A stretch of DNA of 64,000 bases from positions 1,469,001 to 1,533,000 of the forward strand of contig OX345637.1 in the NCBI GenBank assembly GCA_947044365.1, given 5' to 3'. Below, piece after piece: positions 13,452 through 26,600 of the stretch. The stretch comes from Petrosia ficiformis. Taxonomy: Eukaryota; Porifera; Demospongiae; Haplosclerida; Petrosiidae. A program made the translations under genes and the position numbers. The notes under the pieces were generated by a model. That model made no database searches. It was not told where the DNA came from and was given only the letters and a program-made list of their open reading frames with translations. Within the stretch, counting starts at the first letter, position 1, and each line of letters starts with the position of its first letter.

Positions 13452-14638
13452 GACACAATATTTATGTACCTTTCTCTCAAGTCTTGTATGTTTGAAACTA
13501 AATCTCTTCATGTATTAATTACAAGTTTTTAAGTCATTTAAATAACTTCTACAATCAATGAATTTATATGTAAATACTTGCTTTCCACAGAATACTGTAA
13601 CTTTATACATTATACAATTTAGTTGTAAGGCTAAAAGAAGTGGAAATTCCACCTAGTGAAATGAAATGAAAATGTTACATACATGAATGTACGAGTTACC
13701 ATTATGGGTTATTTAAAATGACATTCATTGAGATAATACTACACTGTGGTTTTACTGGGAACTGCACAACTTGTATATATATATGCCTGCCACTCAGTCA
13801 TTTAATGTTGTACAAAACATGTCATGTCAGTCACAGGTATTTTCCAAGTTGGACTCTCGAAAAGGATGCTGGCATCAGTATTTGTGATAAGCTTATATAG
13901 CACACCATTGGCCTAAAGAGCTGCTTATTTGGCAATGCACGGTTCTCTCTTTGGGCCAGTGGTACAGTTAATTATGATTATATTGTCACTAACAGCATTA
14001 ACTCTTAGTTAATTAGCTCAAGGTGTATTCTCTATATGCCGCACATACTAACAATTTTTGAGCCAATTTGGCCCATGCTTCAAAACTTATCAAACTATAT
14101 AGCTGGCATATACCAATTGGTGTGCACATGACACAAAAAAGAATATGTATTCATATCAGCAGAAAGTTGCTTGTATATGCGTACCTTACGTATATAGATA
14201 ATAGCTTTTCAAACTGAATATTCCAAAAGATTAACACTGAGGGATGGATTTTAAGGAATGTAGTAAACTTTTATGTAGGTTACATTTTAGTCAGTTATAT
14301 AATTCTATTGCATACACATAATTTTAATCTGCAATAGATAGATCTAATTCCATTTCTTTTGCACCATAATAATAGTATCAACAAGTGTTTGACAAAACCG
14401 GACAAAACGGCACAGTGCTGTCCATAAACTGACCATCTTTCACTTCACTTTTGATTCATTAACACATAATATCAGTGTGATCATGCAGTCAACACACCAG
14501 CAGAGCAAGCGACGTATTATTGAAGGATGAGGCTACACCAGAATTTCACAATTACCAAATTAGTTTGTGGGGTGACCTAGCAATGAATCTAATTGTACCA
14601 AATTCAAGAGGGTGTGTCACATACCACTACCACAAGAA
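13452..14638. other. PPP4R4 to DD gene A intergenic region
   Basis: Holds the PPP4R4 3' untranslated region, a MITE (13878-14095) and the presumed promoter of gene A. I see no further gene, no clear TATA box and no obvious polyadenylation signal. Confidence 0.6.
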
Positions 14639-17600
14639 ATGGCAACTCCTAGACTTCTTGGTAAGAACTAAAATTGACCAGTAATTACAACACATCATAT
14701 TTTATTTCATAGGTATTAATGATCTTAATGAAGTTTATCAAGAATGCAAGCAGTTCAGTGCCAAATGGGATACGATTGGATTGAATCTTGGGGTGGCATC
14801 AACTAGTATTGCCATCATCAACAGAGACAACCCTAATAGCTGCGAGGGGTGTATGCGTCAAATGCTTGCTAAGTGGCTGCAAAGAGAAAATGAAACTTGT
14901 GTCCCAACCTGGAGAAACTTTTCTCGAGCCCTTCGTACTGAAGTGGGCAAATCAACAGCAGATCAGATATTAAAATACCATGTTACTGATTGTAGTAAGC
15001 AGAGAGGTATGCAACAAATATTTTTTTAAATTACGTTTTATGCAAATGACTATGAATTTAATGGCAGTGGGGTACGGTAGGATGTAGCACAAAAGAATTG
15101 CACATACAGCATTTAAAATGTTTATGAACCATGCCTTGTACCCACCCATTATTACAAATGTTATATTGAATGTAATCTGCGTGGCACAGCTGTGTTAATC
15201 AATCAACAATCACGTACCCATGAAGCACAAATACCACACTGGGAAAAAGTATTTCTTTGTGTTGACCATTAATCATTGTGGAGAACACAGCAACCTATTT
15301 GTTCATTTACTCTTATATTGTATCACAGTGAGAATGTATTCCATGTTTGCATGAGAATGTATGCTATAACCATTATGTATCATATAACTAAGCATGAAAG
15401 TATCCTTGTTGCAGACAATGGACTGAGTACACAGTTTTACTTAAGTACAAATTTTACTCAGCCCCATGTCTGCCTTTTAGACTGGTATGTGGATTCACAA
15501 GTAACTATAATAATATTGTGATATTGTGTTTCTGACATGACAGTCATCAACAAATGTTTTTGGTCATCACAAGACAGTCATAGGGATACATTTTGCTCTT
15601 TTTCTATTACACTATCAGATATCAGTACTACTAGTCCTGGTGATAGTGATCAGTGTTACATTGGTCAAATGATGTTTCAAAGAATAGGGAATCGAGAATG
15701 GTTAGCAAAGTTCATGGTTTTCAAATATGACAGCGAACGAAAAAAGGTAATAATATATAACCTATAAGGGGTCATTCTTTCATAATTATAGTTGATTCTG
15801 TATATTATCTATATAATAATTTATTAATGTGTATGTAAAGCTAAGATGTACATATAATTCTAATTGTGTACCTATACGGAAGACATAAATGAATCAAGAA
15901 TTTCAATGTATTGGACCATGGTTTATTGTATTAGGCTTGTGCAAGGCATCATTATTAGGGTTGCAATGATTCATCTGTTAATGGATTAATTGAAAATTCT
16001 TACAATTATCGAAGACATAATTTTCAATTTTGTAGCTAGTGTCATTCCCAGATTGCCACCCCCTAAAATCAGTCTGGTAACTTGGGCCAACATTCCTGGA
16101 ACAGTGACGTAATAATCAGTTTGTTGACCTCAGAAACCAGACTGAGGATTGAACCTGTCCAGTCAGGCAGGCATCTTTACCATCTGAACCACTGGACTCC
16201 TTGAAGCTAAATCCAAAGCTTGCTTCAAGCCTTGCTGATTCTATCGCTCTATAGCATAAGCCTACTGACAGTCTCCTAACCAAGTTCTCTCACCATCAGT
16301 TAGTGATATAGTAGGTTACACAACCACTAAGATGTGTGCCATCAGATGACTGGAAAGATCATGGACTCCATCAACCCACAAATTGTGGTCTTTCCAATCA
16401 TACTTGAAAAGGTATCTGATAGCACACATGTCATGTATAATGATAATGGATACTGCAAAATTAACAGATAAACATTTTCTTCAAAATTTCTACATTATAC
16501 AATAGTACATGGAGGCTCACACAAACTATGAAGAAGGTGAAAGGATTCCATTTCATTTCTGTGATGATGGATACGTTAACCTGGAAGCCATTCCATCAGA
16601 ATATAAAGGATGGACATTAAAACCTGAAGATGAAGAGACACCATTGATAGTGAGTATGGGTTGCATATTATTTTCTAATCTTATTATAAAATACTTAATT
16701 GGGGCGAGCCTGAGCGAGCCCCACACTAGTCGTGTAAACGAGATTCTGTCGATATATATATATATATATATATATAGATACGACTTCTTACCGTTAAAAC
16801 TCTTATAATACATGCAATGAAAATAATTTTTAAAAAATTATCTGTACACACGTGTTCAAAATGGCTGATTTGATTTCAACTAAAATAAGAGCGAAGAGAA
16901 CACGACAAGAAGAAATTCCTGAACAGCGCCAAGAGCGACTGAAAAAAGGCAGGATCTCAGATAGACGGCGTAGAGAATCAGAAACTCCTGAAAAACGTCG
17001 TGCTAGGCTTGACCGTCAAAGGGCCTATCGTGAACGAAGGAACTTCTGAAACTGATGACCAGAGAGCAGTCAGACTAGCTCAGCTAAGTCATAATCAGCA
17101 ACAAAGACTATCTACGGAAAGTGACGACCAGAGAGCTGCTAGACTAGCTCACCTAAATCACAATCAGCGACAAAGACTGTCTACTGAAAATGATGACCAG
17201 AGAGCTGCCAGACTAGCTCAACTAAGTCATAATCGGCAGGAAAGAATGTCTTTAGAAACACCAGAAGTAAGACAACATAGACTGCAGCTCGACAGAGACG
17301 GACATCAACAAACAAGACAATTGCGTACACAAAGTCAGAAGATAGAAAAATACCATGCTGATTTGGCGAATCTGAGTTCATCTTCTGTATGTTTATTTTT
17401 CCGGCAATTTTTATTGGCGACATCTCTATTACTCTACCGTGAACCAAAGCTGTATTTCATTTCCAATTTCAGATACATCAAAATTGTCAAATTCCAATTT
17501 CCTCTTCAAGTTACTACTGGCCATGATCTCTTCACTTCAATTTCCCATGCAACTAAATGTGTATGTAGCAATGGGCATGCATATAAACTCGTGAAGGCTC

Positions 17601-20600
17601 GCCCCCACAATGTTTCTACATTCTTCTAGTTAGTATGAATTATTTATAATTATTTTGTGTCTTATTAGTCTTACTACGTAGTATGTATTATCTCTGGTCT
17701 TATTCTCTGTTTACTCAGATAACAAAGAAGAATGTGGACCGGGGTGGTACAAATGAACTTTACTCAGCTTGTGTCATAGCAGTGTCAGCCACATCAGTTG
17801 CTAAACATCCTTTAAGTTATGAAATACCATTGACTGGAACCATTGAAAATATCATTATCAACATCAAGCTTGCATTCAAAAGTTTAGGTATGCAAAAATA
17901 TCACCCTACACCAAGCTGTAGGAAAGTTTTATCAGTATTAGCCTCGCATAGAAAATGATATTCACTTTGTTTTTGGCTCATATCAGAGAGTACGGTACTC
18001 TCTATGTAGGGATGACCCAGAAAAAAAATGCCCACTCATACACCATGTACATTTCAATTGCAAGTGGTAAGCTGAAATCTCTGGTAACATATATACATAT
18101 AAATTAAAATATACATATAATATTGAGTAATATTATGACTAACAATACCTTTTAGATGCCCAGAGATCGTTGTTAAAGTAGAGAACCTGCGAGTAGCAAA
18201 ACTGGCAAAATCTTCATATTATTACACTATTATTTATAACAAGTGTATATAGAGAAAAAAAAGTATCCCTATGATTGCTTTATGGTGTCCAGCATTCAGT
18301 AATCAGTATTCATGGCTAACTTTATCATGCTTGAAACACAACAGCCTATTATAGTTAATATTTTGATTATCCACTCTCTTTACCTTTTAAAGAACCTTGT
18401 AGAACTTTAGGAATATATTTCAGGTAGAATAGTTAGCTATTAGTTCCAGTTTTTACGTAAGCTACACAGCTTTCTTTCTGCTGGTCTGTAGAGCTTGAGC
18501 GCTCGTTCTTTTACGCGCCACGCCCATTAATTGACCGAGCCCCCGGGAATGATGTAACTTTCTTAACTCAGGCTAAGAGCATTTACTTTCAGCTATGACC
18601 TTTGGGTTGGTACATCTCCAATTCCATATGGGGAAGTATCACATGCATATATAAGCTCTAGTTCCATTATTATCTTTCCTTGGTAAGCACATAATTCCCA
18701 AGACCATCTTCATAAGCATCTCTATGCCTTTCCAATTCTTTCTGTTGTAAAGAACACTCCTACAGGCCTTAATATGATTATATTTATTTCATGATGAAGC
18801 CATACTTCAAAAGAAAAAACAGTGCAATAAATCTGCTAGAGTGCACTGAGTGGATGTAAATTCCTTTGATCTGTGATACAATGCACTGTGGTTTGAACAC
18901 CTCAATTTTAAGAAGAGAAATCAATCTGATTAAAGAAATACAAATTGGCAAAGCAACAAAGGATACAATTTTACATAAAGATAAAATGATCATTGGAATA
19001 AAGGATAAAAGCTAAGACTAATTGTTATTTAAATCAGGGATACCACTGTGAAATTCCGGTCCTAGATATCCAGCAGAGAAGGGGAATGAGTCATAAAATG
19101 GTGGTGGCATTGGATACAGCCCGGACGGTGGTGGTAGAGAAGGGGAATGAGCCATTCATTCAAAATACTTTTACTGCAAAACTCTGACAAAATTTCAAGT
19201 GGACACGGCTTATCGGGGTTTATGGTGTTGTAACTCTCCACCCAGTCAGCGAGATTCTTCATAGCCCATTTGCTATTGAGTTCTGAATTTTTGGGCATTT
19301 TATATTTTGACATTTGTTCCACTTCACTTCATCTCTTGTAATAGAGGCAAAATGGTCCTCCTTGTTATTCTTTAGCGATAGTTATAAACGTTTTCTTTTT
19401 GGCTGTGGCTTGATATTCTCCTTGTTCATCGTCCAGTCCACTTCTCCAAGTTCTCACACTTAAACAAATGAACAAAGCATGACTCTAGTCAACGCATGCG
19501 CAAACCAAGAACGTATGGCTTCATCATGAAATAAATTTCTTATTACACCCACGCTCGTGCAATATCTGATTTACAAGCACTTGGGCTCGATGCTTGTAAA
19601 TCAGATATTGCACTCGCTGGGGTGTAATAACATATACTTATCGTATGCTAGTGACGTAAATCAAACGAGCCGCCAGGTCTATATTTTGTGTAAACTGACC
19701 TCTGGTGAACCACAAGTCTGTTATTGCTTTTATAACTGACCTATGAATACTATTAACCAAACCACAAATGAGTAAATAAGTATATATAGCAAAGCAAGTC
19801 AAAATTTAACTGAAATATTGAAGACGCAACCACTAATTTGTCCTTGGTTAGTGATTATTCTTTTCATTTTCTCATAAACATATTGAGTTTTAGTAGTTGT
19901 GCTACTTTCAGTATACATACTGGTAATTTCCTTTGAAGCAGTAGAAATACCCTCCAAGGTTCGTTGCTGATCAGCCAAGACAAGTTGTTGATGCTGACAA
20001 ACTAAAGGACAAGCAATGACTTCTGAGACATGTTGCTGTTGCTGATCAGTTGTTCTAGCATATGGCTTTAAAACATCAAGAGACCTGTGACCTGTCCTAT
20101 CCATAATAACTTTCTCAGCTATACCACCATCAATCAATCTAGTAGTAGCTGTAGCCCTAAAGCTATGATTCGACTTGTTCTCAAAAGGAATACCTGCTTC
20201 TTGGCATATTGATCCTTGTCATCCATGATATTGAACGCTTTTGGTTTATTCTCCCTCATATAACAAAGCAACCCTGACAAAAAATTTAAAATTAATTTTG
20301 GGAGATATGGCTCTCCACTCTCTTTCCTCGTTTCTAAAACATACTTGCATAAACAAGAACACAAGAGTTCAGGGTCATCAGTTAGTAAGATGTCTTCCGG
20401 GTACAAATCCTAGCTAGACTGAGGCACCATGATTCGAAATTGGCCACAGCCCATTTGGTGCTCCTTGCCATATTACTAGGAACATAACCCTTCTTGGCCC
20501 TTGATACATCCTCTTCTGTCACCTTTTCAGGCTAAGTGATAATCTTCTCCTCTTAGGAGGCTGATTCTCCTTATCAGATTCATCCATCGCGTGGCAAACT

Positions 20601-23600
20601 TATAACTGCGCATGCGCAGAGTTAGTAAAAAGGTGACCAAGAGAAGCATACGATAAATTTGTTATAGCATGGAAGGCAGGAATGTATGGGTTTTAGCGGA
20701 TCCTCGGCCTCAGTTTCGGGTGTTTCTGGATCCGCCTTCCATACTATAACTATAACATATATATATATATATATATATGATTACAATACATGTACATATA
20801 CATATATATAATATATATATATAGCACATATACAATATTGTGTTATAAAATTTACAAAATGCTCAATAACTAATCTGGATTATTTTATTACACTATTAGA
20901 TATCAGTACTACTAGTCCTGATGATAGTGATCAGTGTTACATTGGTCAAATGATGTTTGAAAGAATAGGGAATCGAGAATGGTTAGCAAAGTTCATGGTT
21001 TTCAAAGATGACAGCAAATGTGAAAAGGTAACATAACACTAAAATATATAAAGTTTACCGTAATTCAGATGTTAGCTATACATGTATGTAGATCACAACC
21101 TGCCTGAACTCTTTACACATCAATAATACCATCTGGCATACTATTATAATTCGAAACATTCATTTTGGAGAACACACCTAGCCAACAGAAAGTCATTTTA
21201 ATGTGACTTTGTCAATCTTGATCAGTGAATGATCTCCTCAAAAATGTTTTCTTAGCTGTATAATTATTATGTTGATAGTCAGCATTATAAACTGCTAGTT
21301 TATTCACAGTCTTTACATCTGGTAAACATGTAAATACATGTATGTGCGTAAAGGTGTGAAGGTATCTGTATCCTCTTATTCTCAATATTCTAAAGAAGGG
21401 CTACATGCATGCATTTTCATAAATATAAATTGTGTTCTGGATTATTTGTAGGTAATATTCTATACCAGTTTGTTGTTAATTATTACATTCATGTATATAG
21501 TAAAAGTACTTCGTCCACAATCTCAATATTACCAAAGCCAATACCATGATTGCATAGATTAGGTTATTTTCCATGCAAAAGCTGTAACTATAACTATGAA
21601 TTTGGAGTGTGATTTGGGAAACAAACAGTCACTGACAAGAAAATAACTGCAGACTATATATGACTGTAATAACAATTATTGTACTGAGATTATATTATAT
21701 TTGTGTGTGTGTGTTTTACAACATGCACTCCGTACTAATTGTACTTCACTTCAACCTGTGATTTGACAGCAATAGGCTTCAAGCAAGATGAGTTGTGTCT
21801 CAGTGAACTACCAGACGTCTTCTGAAAGTTGTGAAATGGCAACCATGAGTTTAAAAAATTGTCATACCTTTAAAACAGAAAGGCTTTAGCAAAAGCCTGT
21901 TGTTCCCTGTATGATTTGATGTCTGCTGGTAGTATTTTGAAAGTGTTAATGTTTGTAGATTCACTGAAAGTTTGCTGACAGACAGACTGAACGATTACAG
22001 TAACCCTCCACTCTGCCTACGCGGGCAAGGGTTAATAATTGATACTGCAGTATGAACATAGAAACACATTTCCTCTATATATCTCAAAATCTCCTTTGTA
22101 TTATATGCAATAGTATCTTCAGACTCATACAAACTATGAAGAAGGTGAAAGGATTCCATTTCATTTCTGTGATGATGGATACGTTAAGCTGGAAGCAATT
22201 CCATCAGAATATAAAGGATGGACATTAAAGCCTGAAGATGAAGAGACACCATTGATAGTGAGTCCTGTAGGCATGTGATTTTCTAATCTTATTTTATAAA
22301 ATACTTGATCATAGGGATAATTATTTGTGTATTATTAGTCTTATTCTCTATGTACTCAGATAACAAAAAAGAATGTAGATCGGGGAGGTACAAATGAACT
22401 TTACTCAGCTTGTGTCATAGCAGTGTCAGCCACATCAGTTGCTAAACATCCTTTAAGTTATGAAATTCCGTTTACTGGAACCATTGAAAATATCAGTATT
22501 ACCATCAAGCGTACATTCAAAGGTTTAGGTATGCAAACAGTGTACATGTATAAGCACTAGTAAAAATCATATACATGTAGTATCAGACTAACATAGAAAA
22601 TTATTCATTTTCATGGGCCATCCCTATGATTGCTTTCCGAGGGGTTCAATGTACGTTTATATATACATAGATGTTTGTGTCGCTTATGTGAGTATGAGTT
22701 GTATACATAGTTAAGGAAGTTGCATCATTCTGGGAGGCTTAGTCAATTCCTTGGCATGGCATGCACACTCAAGTTCTACAGACCAGCAGGAAGAAACTGC
22801 TTGTAGCTTTGCATAGAAACTGGAACTAATAGCTGTTATAGGTGCAAAGGTCTACAACATAGTCCAAAAAGTAAGAAGAGTAGATAATCACTATAGTAGT
22901 ATGTTGTGTTTCAGATTTGAAAAAGTCAGCCATGATTACTGAATGTTGGACACCACAAAGCAATCATAGGGATATTTTTCCCTCCACATATCTTTCAATT
23001 CAAAATTTGAAATAATTGTAATATTTATGTATGGTATGTAAGTAGTGTTGTTTTAGTATGACAATAATGACTACTTTTAGTTATACATGTACATGTAGTT
23101 ATAGATAGACAGTTTTCTAAAAATTTTAGTTAAGCTAGTACGGTGGAAGCGAGAAACCATACAATTACCCATTAATAATATTCGTATGTTATTCATTTTG
23201 TGGGTGCAGTATAATACTATGCATATATAATTATCTGCTATAATGAAGTAAATCAGTGGGTTGTAGTAAGGTACATTTTTATGAGCTCTAATAATCAGTA
23301 CAACTGGGAAATTTTGAACATGCTTTTGTTACTCGTATCTCTACACAAAACAACAAAGCCATTTTTCTGATTTTGCTAATATCTTGTTGAGATATTTGTC
23401 AAAGAAGAATGACTGTTTACAATATCTCTAGAACAGAAACAGATATAAGGAAAAGGCCTTCATTGTTTTTCAGAATATGATGGTGTAATCTCACAAAGTA
23501 AGTCTTCTGTCTTTCTCTTGTTTGTTTTCGAACAAAAATGTACCTTTATGAATGGTTCTGCTGACAATCGTAACTCTTGAATGTAACATGCAAAATACTT

Positions 23601-26600
23601 GAAATTTTTATCAACAACAAACTTCGACACAGTAACATTATGTTCCAAATATGAAAATCAATCATTGATAAATCGTATCTATGATAATAACAAAAAAAAA
23701 ACTATTTAGCTATGAATATCATTAATGCCAGCATACAACCACCTTAATGTTATAATTGATTAACAATAGACTTGCTAAAAGTGTTTTAGTTTAGTTAACT
23801 AACTAACTTCCATTTTTCATTTAGTAACAAATGTAGTTATAGTTATTGCAATAGACTTGTAATTTAGTTATATAGTATATATCATAATTATGCCTTACTA
23901 AAATGGGTTTTAGCTATAGTTTAGTTAGCTAACACTACATGTAAGCACTGTGGGTATACTGTGAACAATTTACTTAAGAGTGTAGCTACAATTCTTACAG
24001 GGAATGTTTATCTTTGCTTTAATTGTAGCTCAGTTTTATGAATCCTGTGGTTGTGGAGAATGCACTATTACACGAATGATTCGAGGAGAGAAATGTACAA
24101 ACCCCAAGAAGGATTGGTATCCAGATTTGTTGCTACTAAATCGAGGACACAGTTTGTCATCACAGCTGCATCGTTCACTTAGTAACACAAGTGAAGCTCG
24201 TTCAGCTACCATGAAATTAGAACGCAAATTTAAAACCTGTTATTCTCACACAATCCAACGATTGGAGCATTTGGTTACGAGAAACCGCTTCCCCAAACGT
24301 GTGAACAAGTTGACTTGTAAAACCATTTTTAGTAGATTGATAAATGAATTTCCTGTACATAATCCAACCTGTGATTATAGATTACGGTTAAACGATTTTG
24401 GTTCATTGGAAGATTATCTGAAGATTGAATTAAGGATCTCTTGGTTTAATTTTAGACCAATACAGAGATTAGCAGAGTGGTTTTTAAGTAAGCCAGAGCA
24501 AGCAGACCTCCAGAAACAATGGAGTGAATACATTGAGTTATTCCAAGATTACTGTACCAATCGCAATCTGAAAGATGTTGTTAAAACACTTTTCAATTCA
24601 GAAAGTGACAGTGTATTTATGATACATGTCGATGAGGCTTACAAAGACATAAAAGTTTGTGAGATCGCATATTTTCGTGAAACACTTGAATATGTATTCG
24701 GTATTAGTGTGTGTTCATTACAACTAGTTGCTGTGGAGGGTGGATCGGTTTGTATGTTCTTTTCCTACCATCATAAATATCTCAACAAATTTCAAAACCT
24801 CTCATTGCGTCAGCTGAGCATGCTTTCTCGTTGTAACGTTCTGACCCACAAAGATACCCAAAATTGTTTTGCATATGAAAATATACAGAATTACAAGGTA
24901 TTTCATTGCCAAATTTATACAAAACTTAACATACATTTTATTTTGTTTCAGATTCTACCATTAGAGTTTCATTACAATCAAGATAGTTTGCTAGGTAAAT
25001 ATTTAGCATGTACATGTACATGTATGTTAAGATTTCAGATTATTTATTTTTAATGACTTCCACTTCATGACTAAACTACATGTACATGTTTATAGCTAAT
25101 AGCCACAGGGCTCAAAATTAACTTTAGATATCAGTGGTCACATGGACGACCACTTAATGAAATTGAATTGTACTGCACAATTTATTTGCTACTATTTTAT
25201 ACATACTGATATGTCAAGCTTGTCCATGTCCGTTCATTCAGCTGCAACTTTTGAGCCCTGCTAATAGCACAAAATCATATCAATTCTCGTAGCATGTTTT
25301 TATTTGTGTAGAGTATAAAGATTACTGAAAATTACATGGGTTTTGCATTCCACATCAAAATATTAGAACAGCAATCACTCTTTCTAGTAATTTTAAATCA
25401 AACTATTCTTTGGGGGCTGAAAAAAAAATTATGGATATTTCAAAGAAAAGCTCCGCAGCTTTATCTTTATCTAAATGAAACTGTTATGAATTGCAAAATA
25501 TTCACAAAAACTAACTCTGGTAATTATTTATTCATGAGGACATGGCTATTTCAGTGAATGTATATATACATGTGATTAGTACATGTAATTAGTACATGTA
25601 ATTATTCAAGCTCCAAGGAGAAAAGCAATTAATAAATTTGTCTTCAGTCTTTCCTGATTTCCTGTCTAAAATTTAAAATAGTGACCTACTATTTATGATC
25701 CCTATGGGTTTGAAGCAGAACTAACTCGAAAATCATTCCAAAGCGACAAATTCTCTGCAAAAATATTTTGATTTGGATTATCGACCAGTCAATAATCAAA
25801 GTGATTGTTGGAATTACTCAAAAGAATATTGAGTGACAAGTTGTAATTATTAGGCATGTTTTCTAACTGTACTAAGTGTTTTAGCTGGCCACACTTCAAC
25901 AGAGACTGAGTGGTGCTGACACAAACATCAAAGCATATTTGTGATTTAATTGCATTTCTTTGACCACATCAAAAAGATATGGCATTGCATAGAGTGGTGC
26001 AGCACCTTAAGCTAGAACCCTGTGTACTTGATGCCAGTGATATGCTAGCTTCTCAGTATCATATGGAAATGAAATTTTGTAGTGAGTTACTCATCAACAT
26101 TGACTAAGTGTGGTCCTTGTTCAAATATTTGTTATCTATTACAGCAAATAATTGTATTGAACTGTTATATAATTACATGTGGGAAAATTTCATAATCATA
26201 CTTTAAAATGTGTTGCAGCGTTAATAGAAAATGTTTCAAATATGCCATTAAAGAGTGTTAGCATTGAAGTCCACAGAAAAACAGACACTCTCTTTTCAGG
26301 AAACAACATGACCGCAGCTGGATTCGAACCACTGCTGCTAGTGTACTAGTATAATGACATACAGAACAGATATTATATTAATGTTATAATTATGTTACAG
26401 ATTCCTGGTTCTCAAAACATTCTATATTTGAAGCACTTGATCTTGAAGTGTCAGAGAAACAATTGCAATCATTGTATGACACTGTAGTGTCAGACAATGA
26501 TATACTATCATCAGGTCTGAAATTTCACATACATGCCTTATCTATAAATAAATCTAATTATTTTTTAGGGAAAGCTACCCAAAAGATTCTAAAGCTTCAA

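Larger units (their letters stand above)
15619..17887 (+). other. YIEL/DADLFG-type module, copy 1 (three exons)
   Basis: Exons 15619-15746 (REWLAKFMVFK), 16506-16649 (YVNLEAIPSEYKGWTLKP) and 17719-17887 (SYEIPLTGTIE). They align by position and splice phase with 61570-62116 and 33723-34890 (phases 1-0, 0-0, 0-1). A beta-rich regulatory module is likely; no family name can be given from the sequence. Confidence 0.7.

Noticed and set aside
16852..17629. Host gene for the Arg-rich repeat protein
   Set aside because: The frame is broken near 17040, is enclosed by inverted ends and is absent from the paralogous intron, so it is a mobile-element remnant.
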